Source: Gp6-AA45 sp035652075
Lineage (GTDB): Bacteria > Acidobacteriota > Vicinamibacteria > Vicinamibacterales > CAVVIG01
Direction of reading: 5' to 3'
NCBI GenBank assembly: GCA_035652075.1
Contig: DASREL010000027.1
Location: forward strand, 1-64,000
Length of the DNA: 64,000 nucleotides
The position numbers were made by a program, and so were the translations under genes. The notes under the pieces were generated by a model, which was not told the DNA's origin, did no database searches, and saw nothing but the letters and a program-made list of their open reading frames with translations. Below, one piece after another: positions 52,465 to 61,880 of this stretch (positions within the stretch are counted from its first letter, which is position 1; each line of letters opens with the position of its first letter).

Positions 52465-53271
52465 ATGATTCGACGGCTCTCATGTCTGCTGGCGGTGGTC
52501 TCGTTGGCGGCGGCCTGTGGCTTTGGGCCGCTCGATGGACGCGCCACCGAGGTCTGGACCAAAAGCTACCCCTTGGCCGCCGGCGGCGAGTTGCACATCG
52601 GCAACACGAACGGCCGGATTGACGTGGAAGGTGTCGACGGCTCGACCGTCGAGGTCCGCGCCGAGAAGATCGCGAAAGCGGTCAGCGACGATGCGGCGAA
52701 GGAATTGCTGCCGCGCATCGAAATCAACGAGGACATCAAGGCCGACCGCGTATCGGTCGAGACGGCGAAGCTGGGCGGCATCATGATGGGCGCGAGCATC
52801 GAGGTGCGCTACACGGTCAAGGTGCCGAAGTCCGCAGTCATCGATCTCTCCAATACGAACGGTCTCGTGTCGGTGAAGAACCTCACCGGCAAGGTCCGCG
52901 CGCACACGACCAACGGCGGCGTGCGCGGTACCGACCTCACCGGATCGGTTGACGCGAGCGCGACCAACGGCGGCGTCAATGTGGATCTCGCCTCGCTCGG
53001 CAAAGGTCCGATCTCGCTCTCGACGACCAACGGCGGCGTCAACCTCGCGTTGCCGACCGACGCCAAAGCCGACGTGTTCGCGACGTGTACGAACGGCGGC
53101 ATCAGTGTCTCCGGGGTCCCGATCGAGATGACCGAACAATCGCGGCGCCGTGTCGAAGGCAAAATGAACGGTGGCGGCGCGTCGATCGAATTGAAAACGA
53201 CCAACGGCGGCGTGCGCATCCGCGCGCACGGTGATCGTGCGCCGAAGGACACCGATACCGATAGCCGTTAG
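52465..53271 (+). CDS. DUF4097-like lipoprotein
   Basis: 268 residues. Lipobox SLAAAC with Cys18, so probably lipid-anchored. The mature part is a right-handed beta-helix type repeat with recurring TNGGV motifs (HTTNGGVRG, SATNGGVNV, STTNGGVNL, TCTNGGISV, KTTNGGVRI), typical of DUF4097 adhesin-like proteins. Shine-Dalgarno GAGGAG. The last six residues and the stop codon lie in a heptamer array, so the C-terminus may be repeat-derived. Function unknown. Confidence 0.85.
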   Translation: MIRRLSCLLAVVSLAAACGFGPLDGRATEVWTKSYPLAAGGELHIGNTNGRIDVEGVDGSTVEVRAEKIAKAVSDDAAKELLPRIEINEDIKADRVSVETAKLGGIMMGASIEVRYTVKVPKSAVIDLSNTNGLVSVKNLTGKVRAHTTNGGVRGTDLTGSVDASATNGGVNVDLASLGKGPISLSTTNGGVNLALPTDAKADVFATCTNGGISVSGVPIEMTEQSRRRVEGKMNGGGASIELKTTNGGVRIRAHGDRAPKDTDTDSR

Positions 53272-53292
53272 TCGATAGCTGATAGCCGTCAA
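53251..53292. repeat. Heptamer array at the end of the DUF4097 gene
   Basis: ACCGATA, CCGATAG, CCGTTAG, TCGATAG, CTGATAG, CCGTCAA: six units of period 7 with consensus NNGATAG. The stop codon TAG (53269-53271) is inside the third unit, and the array ends four bases before the next start codon. Confidence 0.8.
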
Positions 53293-53296
53293 GCGG

Positions 53297-54376
53297 ATGA
53301 ACGAGGACAAAGCTTCCCGATACCATCGGCTCAAACGCACGGTCGGCATCGTGTCGATGGCAGCCGGCGTGCTCGTGTTCGTCGCGCTCCTTGCCACCGG
53401 CGGCAGCATCTGGTTGCGCGTCATCGCGCGCGGTTACGTGCTGCCGTACGTGATCCTGCTCTCACTGGTCAACGAAGTCATCTCGCTGCCGCTTGCGTTT
53501 TACAGCGGTTACGTCCTCGAGCGACGCTACGGTCTCTCGAATGAAACGCTCGGCGGCTGGGCGCTCGATCAACTCAAGTCGTTTGCCGTCGCGATCGTCC
53601 TCGGCGGCGGCGCGGCGGTCCTGATTTACTGGCTGATTCGACTATCGCCCGACCGCTGGTGGCTGACCGCCGGCCTCGTCTTTGCGTTGCTGATTGTCGG
53701 GCTGACGAACCTTGCGCCTGTGCTTCTGCTGCCGCTCTTCTACACGTTGAAGCCGCTCGAGCGCGAGACGCTGCAGGCGCGCTTGCTGGCGCTCGCCGCT
53801 CGCGCCGGCGCGCGGGTTCTCGGCGTCTACGAGTGGGGGCTTGCCGAGAAAACGAAAAAAGCGAACGCCGCGCTGACTGGTGTGGGCTCGACGCGCCGAA
53901 TCCTCGTCTCCGACACGATGTTGGCCGATTATTCAGACGACGAGATCGAGGTCGTGTTGGCGCACGAGCTCGCGCATCATGTCCACGGCGACATCTGGAA
54001 AGGCATCATCTTTCAGAGTTTTCTGATTCTGGCCGGCTTCTACCTCGCGTCGCGCGTCATGTTGGCGCTCGCAGGACCGCTGGGCTTGTCAGGCGTGGAC
54101 GATGTCGCCGGACTGCCGCTGTTGATGCTCGCGGCCGGCGCCGTGTCGCTCGTGATGGTGCCGTTCGCGCACGCGATGTCGCGCGCCTTCGAGCGCAGCG
54201 CCGATCGTTTCGCGCTCGAGTTGACGCGGAACCCGTCCGCGTTCATTTCCGCGATGAAACGCCTCGGCGCGCAGAATCTCGCGGAGGATCAGCCGTCGAA
54301 GATCGTGCAGCTGCTGTTCTACAGCCATCCACCGCTGCGCGAGCGGATCGCGATCGCGCAGGCCTACAAGTCGTAG
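53297..54376 (+). CDS. M48-family zinc metalloprotease (Ste24/CAAX type)
   Basis: 359 residues. N-terminal CAAX-protease segment with several membrane helices (VLVFVALLATGGSIWLRVIA; LLSLVNEVISLPLAFYSGYV), then the catalytic helix VLAHELAHHVHGD (HExxH) and the third zinc ligand Glu in AFERSADRFALELT. Membrane-bound and likely involved in quality control or maturation of membrane proteins. It begins right after the heptamer array, without a clear ribosome-binding site. Confidence 0.92.
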   Translation: MNEDKASRYHRLKRTVGIVSMAAGVLVFVALLATGGSIWLRVIARGYVLPYVILLSLVNEVISLPLAFYSGYVLERRYGLSNETLGGWALDQLKSFAVAIVLGGGAAVLIYWLIRLSPDRWWLTAGLVFALLIVGLTNLAPVLLLPLFYTLKPLERETLQARLLALAARAGARVLGVYEWGLAEKTKKANAALTGVGSTRRILVSDTMLADYSDDEIEVVLAHELAHHVHGDIWKGIIFQSFLILAGFYLASRVMLALAGPLGLSGVDDVAGLPLLMLAAGAVSLVMVPFAHAMSRAFERSADRFALELTRNPSAFISAMKRLGAQNLAEDQPSKIVQLLFYSHPPLRERIAIAQAYKS

Positions 54377-54377
54377 C

Positions 54378-54393
54378 CAGGCCTTTTGGCCTG
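54378..54393. terminator. Bidirectional terminator-like hairpin
   Basis: CAGGCC-TTTT-GGCCTG, perfect 6-bp stem, in the 18-base gap between two convergent genes. No T-tract after the stem, so its strength is uncertain. Confidence 0.45.
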
Positions 54394-54394
54394 C

Positions 54395-54676
54395 TCATGC
54401 AGCAAGTTTCGGTTCGGCCGGCTCCGGCTCGGCCGCGACGATCTCCACTTTCAATTTTTGAATTTCGAGCAAATGGTGGCGAACGTGTTCCGTCTCCCAC
54501 GCCATCAACGCCCCGTATAACACCGCGTTGATCGCGAGGTGCGGCTCACGCCGGCTCAGCCACGCCGCCGCGTTGTACAGTCCCATGAGCGCCGCCAATC
54601 CGAATGCGCCGGCATGGACACCGAGTTTGAGTGGCTCACAGTTCCCGCACTTGAGGATGCGCAGCTCCATCTCCAT
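54395..54676 (-). CDS. Small membrane protein of unknown function
   Basis: 93 residues. Starts with a short Cys pair (KCGNCE), then two hydrophobic helices (GAFGLAALMGLYNAAAWL; LAINAVLYGALMAW) and a basic, then Glu/Pro-rich tail with HVRHHL. Codon use is like its neighbours and the hydrophobic pattern is coherent, so it is probably real, but I recognise no family. It converges with the M48 gene and diverges from ubiX. Confidence 0.55.
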   Translation of the reverse strand: MEMELRILKCGNCEPLKLGVHAGAFGLAALMGLYNAAAWLSRREPHLAINAVLYGALMAWETEHVRHHLLEIQKLKVEIVAAEPEPAEPKLAA

Positions 54677-54723
54677 ACAGACGAGTAATGCAAATGGAGT
54701 TCCGGGATAGGATCAAATGACCG

Positions 54724-55314
54724 ATGAACCGACTCATCATTGCGATGACGGGCGCGACCGGCGCGATTTACGGCGTCCGCGCGCTGGAGATGTTAAAGGG
54801 GGCGGGTGTCGAAACCCACCTGGTCATGAGCAAGTGGGCCGCCGCGACCTTGTTGCATGAAACGGCGTACTCCGTCGATCAGGTGAACGCGCTCGCCTCC
54901 GCGGTCCACCCGATCGGCGATCTTGGCGCGACGATCGCGAGCGGATCGTTTGTGACGATGGGAATGCTGATCGTCCCGTGCAGCATGCGGACGCTGGGTG
55001 CCGTCGCCAACGGCATCGGCGACAACTTGATCCACCGGGCCGCCGACGTCGTGTTGAAGGAACGCCGGAGATTAGTCCTCGCGGTGCAGGAAACACCGGT
55101 CAGCGCGATCCATCTCGAGAACATGCTGAAGTTGTCGCGGCTCGACGTCCAGATCGTGCCGCCGGTGCCCGCCTTCTACACCAAGCCGGCGTCGATCGAT
55201 GACGTGGTGAACTACACGGTCACGCGGATGCTGGACCAGGTCGGGATCACGTTGTCGAGCGATGCGCGCTGGGCCGGCTTCGGCGACGCGAAACCTCACG
55301 GTACCACCCGATAA
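54724..55314 (+). CDS. ubiX: Flavin prenyltransferase UbiX
   Basis: 196 residues. Makes prenylated FMN, the cofactor of UbiD-type decarboxylases. Motifs: MTGATGAIYGVRALEML (FMN-binding), VMSKWAAATLLHET, IVPCSMRTLGAVANGIGDNL, and VQETPVSAIHLENMLKL with VPPVPAFYTKP. Normal length. No ubiD is in the window. The 3' end overlaps the convergent membrane protein gene by 19 bases. Confidence 0.96.
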   Translation: MNRLIIAMTGATGAIYGVRALEMLKGAGVETHLVMSKWAAATLLHETAYSVDQVNALASAVHPIGDLGATIASGSFVTMGMLIVPCSMRTLGAVANGIGDNLIHRAADVVLKERRRLVLAVQETPVSAIHLENMLKLSRLDVQIVPPVPAFYTKPASIDDVVNYTVTRMLDQVGITLSSDARWAGFGDAKPHGTTR

Positions 55315-57151
55315 AGCGTCCGCACCTCATCCTCAGCCACGCGTTCCAACGGCAGCCGAGCCAGATAGGCGACGAGCGGCGCCGGCGTCGCGTCGCGCAT
55401 CACGAGCACGTAGCGACATGGCATCTGCGACGGTGCCACCGGATGCTCCGCATCCACTGGACCGCCGGCCTGCAGCCGCAGCACGGCGCTCGTAAACGGC
55501 GTCGCTGCATACGCAGTCTCCGCCTCGCGCGGCATCCGGCCGATGAAGCCGCCGACGAGCGGATGTTCGTGCAGCGTGGCGTCGTACAGCACGCGCCGAT
55601 CCTGCGAACCCACACCCGAGAGTCCGTCGCCGAAACCAAACGGAACGGTGCAGAGCGCGCCCGCCGGCAATCCTCGCAGCGTCGCGTACAGCGCCGGTTG
55701 ATCGACGAGCGTGAGCGGCATCGGTGCGGCCCAGTATTCGATCAGCACGGCGACGATGGCGACGATCGACAGAGGGTGCGAACGCCGATCGGCGAGTGCG
55801 ATCGCGCCGAGCATCGCGATCGCGAGGTACACGAGGACAGTCATCCGCCCCGGCATCCGAGCGTTCGCCACGACCGGCACGAAGCGCGCGAGCACCTCGG
55901 GCAGCCACAGGCCGGTGTTCCAACCGAGCACGATCAGGAATGGGCCAAGCGCAAGCGCTCCGAACACGACGGCGACGATACGCCACCAGCGCGTGTCGCC
56001 GGCAAGCCGTCCGCGCGCGCGCGCGAGGACAGCCAGCGTAAGCGGCGCCACGCCGATCCACATGACCGATTCAATCGAATCGATGTGGAATCGCGCGTAC
56101 ACGTAGCGCGCGACGCCGCCAAACCACGGATGCGACGGTGGGCCCAGCAGCACCGTCGCGATGTCGACCCCACGAGGCGCGCTGTGCCATTGGTACGCCG
56201 GCGTCACGTAGTCGCCGTGAAAGGCCACCTGCACCGCTTCCCAGATGAGTGGGGTCGTAACGACAGCGAAGGCGGCGGCTGCGGCCGCAACGCGGACGGC
56301 GGATCGCGTGAGCAGTGTGAGATCCGGCCGCGTGACGCGGACCGTCATCCGCCAGGTGCACGCGAGGACGCCGAGCAGTGCCACCCACGCGAGCGTTCGA
56401 ATGTTGAGGAACTCCTCCGTACGGAGGACGGCGGCGCTGATGGCGAACGCGAGAGCAGCGAGCGCACATCCGATGCGAACGCGTCGCAGCCGCGAGGTCG
56501 TCACGCGCCGTGCGACGCGGATCGAGGCGACGTTGAGCGTGAACGCGACGTCAACGACGGCGAACAGCGCGAGATACGCGACGTAGTAGTACGCGGTGTA
56601 AGCGGCCATCGCCGCCACCATGCCGGCAGTGGCCGCCCAAGGCCACGCGCGATCGCGGCGCGCACGAAGCCAGCACACGGCGAACGCGGGTACGAGCCAC
56701 GCGGCCGTCAAATCGAAATGCCCGAGCCGTTGCGCCGCGATGTACGGCGACAAGCCGAACGTCAGTCCGGCAAATAGAGCGGCGAGCACATCGCCGGTCG
56801 CCTGCCACGCCAACGCGTACGCCGCCGCCATATTGGCGCCGACGAAGCAGAGCAGCAGCACATTGTGCGCGGTGACCGTCGACGCCCGCGCGAGTAGCGT
56901 CGCGCCGATGAACGCCGGCAGCGCGGTGTGCGGATGGTCGACGATGGTCGTGCCCGTCGGCGCGAACAGGTACGGCGTGAAGAAATAGCGGCCGCCGGTG
57001 TGGAGTGCGTGACGCATCCACCAGAAGTTCCAAATGAAGCTGTAGTTGTCGCCGGGATTTCCCGGAAGGGCGGTCGAAAGGTGAGCGGCGAGCGGCCAGG
57101 TCCAGAGGCCGGCGACAATGGCGAAGAACGCCACGGCGCCGGCGTGTTTCA

Positions 57152-57152
<1 letters not shown>
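55296..57152 (-). CDS. Large polytopic membrane protein, glycosyltransferase-like
   Basis: 618 residues with about 12 membrane helices and a periplasmic C-terminal domain. The N-terminus (GLWTWPLAAHLSTALPGNPG-D) and the long loop with HTALPAFIGATL resemble uncharacterised acidobacterial and actinobacterial membrane proteins of the GT-C superfamily, but the acidic catalytic pair is not obvious. The start codon overlaps the pnp stop (TGATG), so it is translated after pnp, an unusual partner. Confidence 0.7.
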
Positions 57153-59272
<2,120 letters not shown>

Positions 59273-59280
59273 AAAGTGCG

Positions 59281-59550
59281 TTACTTGCGGATGTTGAGCC
59301 GCTTGATCAAATCGGCGTAGCGATGCGCGTCCTTCGTCTTGAGGTAGTCGAGCAGACGACGGCGCCGGCCGACCAGCATCAGCAGGCCGCGACGCGAGTG
59401 ATGATCCTTTGCGTGCGTTTTGAAATGCTCTGTCAGGTAGTTGATGCGTTCGCTGAGGATGGCGACCTGGACTTCCGGGGATCCCGTATCGCCGTCGTGG
59501 GTCTTGTACGTCCCGATGAGTTCGGTCTTTCGGTCTTTGCTAAGGGCCAC
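59281..59550 (-). CDS. rpsO: 30S ribosomal protein S15
   Basis: 89 residues when read from GTG at 59550, the standard S15 length (VALSKDRKTELIGTYKTHDG; KDHHSRRGLLMLVGRRRRLL). GGAGG is placed seven bases before this GTG; the longer frame from 59580 is not needed. Between truB and pnp, with its own possible promoter. Confidence 0.96.
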   Translation of the reverse strand: MALSKDRKTELIGTYKTHDGDTGSPEVQVAILSERINYLTEHFKTHAKDHHSRRGLLMLVGRRRRLLDYLKTKDAHRYADLIKRLNIRK

Positions 59551-59600
59551 CTGGTACACCTCCACGGACGCTCCAGTCACGCTCGACCGACCGGATGCGC

Positions 59601-59630
59601 CGTATAACCAAAATTTTCTTAGTCGAGCAA
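59601..59630 (-). promoter_or_regulatory. Possible rpsO promoter
   Basis: Minus strand TTGCTC (59625-59630) and TATACG (59601-59606) with an 18-base, AT-rich spacer. It lies in the 90-base gap after truB, where rpsO promoters are commonly found. Confidence 0.35.
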
Positions 59631-59640
59631 GATCAACATG

Positions 59641-60552
59641 TTACCTCAGGACGACCGAGGGATGCAAAAGCCCCGCAGCGGTCGGTTCGGCGATCGCGAC
59701 GAGGTCCCCGGCGTCGTCGAGCAGGCGCACGAACGGGGCACGGGGGCGGGATTCGAGGTTCGGGATTCGGGGTTCGAGGTCACGCCCGTGAAGCGCTCTC
59801 AAGACCTCGTCGGCATCCATGGTCATCGCCGGCAATTGGGTCAGCATGGCACCCAGCGGGATGATGTCGTCCATCGTCGCGGCTTCCAGTGCCACCGATT
59901 CCTCGATCGTCAGCTCGCCTGCGCGGGTCCGCCGGAGCGCGGCCAGGTGGCCACCTGTGCCGAGGCGTTCCCCAAGGTCATGCGCGAGGGCGCGGACGTA
60001 GAAGCCGGCGGAGCAATCCAGCGACACCGTCACGCGGTCCTCGTCTACGCTCACGACCTCGAGTCGTGAAACGGTGACGACAACCGGGGTCAGAGGTGCC
60101 TGAGGTGCCTGAGGTGTCAGAGGTGCCTGAGTACTCTGACCCCGGAGAGTCCTTCGAGCAGTCCGGTGACTCGGCTGACCGGCGATCTTTTTCGCGGAGA
60201 AGATCGGAGGCTGTTGCAAAAACTGACCGCGAAAGGCGTCGAGCGCGCGATCGATGACGTCGATTGTCGGTAGCTGGCCAGAGTAGGGCACGCCCAGAGG
60301 CGACCCTTCCGCGTCGCCGGTGTCGGTCGCGAACCCCAGCCGCACGACCGCTTCGTAGGATTTGTCGCTGGAACTCAGAAATCGCGCCAGCCGCGTCGCG
60401 CGACCGATGACGAGCGGCAAGACGCCGGTCGCCAGCGGATCGAGCGTCCCCGTGTGACCGATGCGTCGCTCGCCAAGGACGCGCCGCATCCGCGCGACGA
60501 CATCGTGTGACGTCGGCCCGGACGGCTTGTCAACGACCAGCAGGCCGTCCAT
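59641..60552 (-). CDS. truB: tRNA pseudouridine(55) synthase TruB with two repeat-derived inserts
   Basis: 303 residues. Makes pseudouridine 55 in tRNA. Catalytic region GHTGTLDPLATGVLPLVIGR with the nucleophile Asp, SDKSYEAVVRLG, and SAGFYVRALAHDLGERLGTG are intact. Two stretches do not fit the family: QSTQAPLTPQAPQAPLTP, encoded by a nonamer element (60084-60145), and LEPRIPNLESRPR near the C-terminal domain, encoded by a heptamer array (59749-59776). Both are in frame and fall in loops, so the enzyme is probably active. Overlaps nrnA by 23 bases. Confidence 0.95.
   Translation of the reverse strand: MDGLLVVDKPSGPTSHDVVARMRRVLGERRIGHTGTLDPLATGVLPLVIGRATRLARFLSSSDKSYEAVVRLGFATDTGDAEGSPLGVPYSGQLPTIDVIDRALDAFRGQFLQQPPIFSAKKIAGQPSHRTARRTLRGQSTQAPLTPQAPQAPLTPVVVTVSRLEVVSVDEDRVTVSLDCSAGFYVRALAHDLGERLGTGGHLAALRRTRAGELTIEESVALEAATMDDIIPLGAMLTQLPAMTMDADEVLRALHGRDLEPRIPNLESRPRAPFVRLLDDAGDLVAIAEPTAAGLLHPSVVLR
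59749..59776. repeat. Heptamer array inside truB
   Basis: GGATTCG, AGGTTCG, GGATTCG, GGGTTCG: four units of period 7, flanked by CACGGG (59739-59744) and CCCGTG (59784-59789), a perfect 6-bp inverted repeat. In frame in truB. Confidence 0.75.
60084..60145. repeat. Nonamer element with perfect 12-bp terminal inverted repeats inside truB
   Basis: CCGGGGTCAGAG (60084-60095) and CTCTGACCCCGG (60134-60145) are exact reverse complements and enclose 9-base units CAGAGGTGC, CTGAGGTGC, CTGAGGTGT, CAGAGGTGC. The 62-bp unit looks like a miniature mobile or REP-type element captured in frame. Confidence 0.82.
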
Positions 60553-61510
60553 CGATCGCGCGTTCCATTTTCTCCACGAACACCTTCTGCAGTTGATCGA
60601 TGCCGCCGGTCACCGTGCAGCCCGCGGCGTTCTTGTGGCCGCCGCCGCCGAATTCTTTCGCGATCGCGCCGATGTCGATGTCCCCCTTGGACCGCATGCT
60701 GACGCGATACTCTTCGCCTTCGTGCTGCTTGAAAAACACGACGGCCTGGATTTCTTTCACCGTCAGCGGAAGATTGATCAAGCCTTCGGTGTCCTCGTAC
60801 GTCCCACCCGCGGCCCGCGCCATCTCGTGATCGAGATAGACGATGGCGATGCGGCCGCTCTGATCGATCTGCATCGCGCTCAGGACGGCGCCGAACAGCT
60901 TCAGCCGTCCCATGTTGTTGCTGTCGTACACGTTGCGCGCGACGAGAACCGGATCGACGCCCGCCTCGAGACACGCCTTCGAGATGTCGAACGTCCGAGG
61001 CGTGATGTTCGAGTAGTGGAACGACCCCGTGTCAGTCAGGATCGCGAGGTAGATGTGCGTCGCAATCTCGCGGGTCATCGGCATGCCGAGCGCGACGATG
61101 ACGTCGTACACCATCTCGCCGCACGCGGCGGCGCTCGCGTCGAACCAGTTGATCGCGCCGTAGCCCGTGTTACCGGGGTGGTGATCGATGTTGATGACGA
61201 ACGACTTGTCGAGTCCGGTCACGCCGGTGCGCGCGAGGTCGCCGCACTCCATGATGATCGCCGCGTCGTACGCGCGATCCACCGCCGGCGCGATCACGAT
61301 GTCCGGCACCCCTGGAAACTGCAGCAACGGACCAGGCGCGCGATCGAAGTTGACGGCAACGGCGCTCTTGCCCATGTCCCGCAGCGCGTACGCCATCGCC
61401 AGCTGCGAGCCGATCGAGTCGCCGTCCGGCCGCGAATGGGACGACAGCACGAACTGCTGCCGCGTGCGGATCGCCTCGACGATCCGTTGAACGTCAGGAT
61501 TGGTCGTCAT
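60530..61510 (-). CDS. nrnA: DHH/DHHA1 phosphoesterase (NrnA-type oligoribonuclease/pAp phosphatase)
   Basis: 326 residues. Degrades nanoRNA and removes the 3' phosphate of pAp in characterised relatives. DHH domain: SSHSRPDGDSIGSQLAMAYA, ECGDLART, INIDHHPGN; DHHA1 domain: KEFGGGGHKNAAGCTV. Overlaps rbfA by 17 and truB by 23 bases, in the standard infB-rbfA-nrnA-truB cluster. Confidence 0.93.
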   Translation of the reverse strand: MTTNPDVQRIVEAIRTRQQFVLSSHSRPDGDSIGSQLAMAYALRDMGKSAVAVNFDRAPGPLLQFPGVPDIVIAPAVDRAYDAAIIMECGDLARTGVTGLDKSFVINIDHHPGNTGYGAINWFDASAAACGEMVYDVIVALGMPMTREIATHIYLAILTDTGSFHYSNITPRTFDISKACLEAGVDPVLVARNVYDSNNMGRLKLFGAVLSAMQIDQSGRIAIVYLDHEMARAAGGTYEDTEGLINLPLTVKEIQAVVFFKQHEGEEYRVSMRSKGDIDIGAIAKEFGGGGHKNAAGCTVTGGIDQLQKVFVEKMERAIDGRPAGR

Positions 61511-61874
61511 CGTCGATAGGAGGCGCCTCGCCGGCGTGCAGCTCGTTGATGAGCTGCTCGATCCGATCCTGACCGGCGATCGCTTCGTCGTAGATGAATT
61601 TCAGGTCGGGCACGCGCCGGAGGCGCAGGCGAGATCCGATCTGCCGTTTCAGAAACGGCACCGCGCGGCCGAGCGCGCGCTCGGAATTCGTGCGCGCCTT
61701 CTCGTCGCCGAGCACGGTGTAGAACACACGCGCCAGCTGCAGATCGGCGGTGACCGTCACGCGCGTGATCGTCACGAACCCGATGCCGGGATCGTGCACC
61801 TCTCGCGCGAGCAGCTGTCCGAGTTCTCCGCGGATTTGATCGGCAACGCGATCTGGACGCGATCCTTGTGACAT
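61494..61874 (-). CDS. rbfA: Ribosome-binding factor A
   Basis: 126 residues. Late 30S maturation factor with a KH-type fold (VADQIRGELGQLLAREVHDP; GFVTITRVTVTADLQLARVF). Starts six bases after the infB stop and overlaps nrnA. The C-terminal tail is acidic. Confidence 0.95.
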   Translation of the reverse strand: MSQGSRPDRVADQIRGELGQLLAREVHDPGIGFVTITRVTVTADLQLARVFYTVLGDEKARTNSERALGRAVPFLKRQIGSRLRLRRVPDLKFIYDEAIAGQDRIEQLINELHAGEAPPIDDDDQS

Positions 61875-61880
61875 CAGGCG

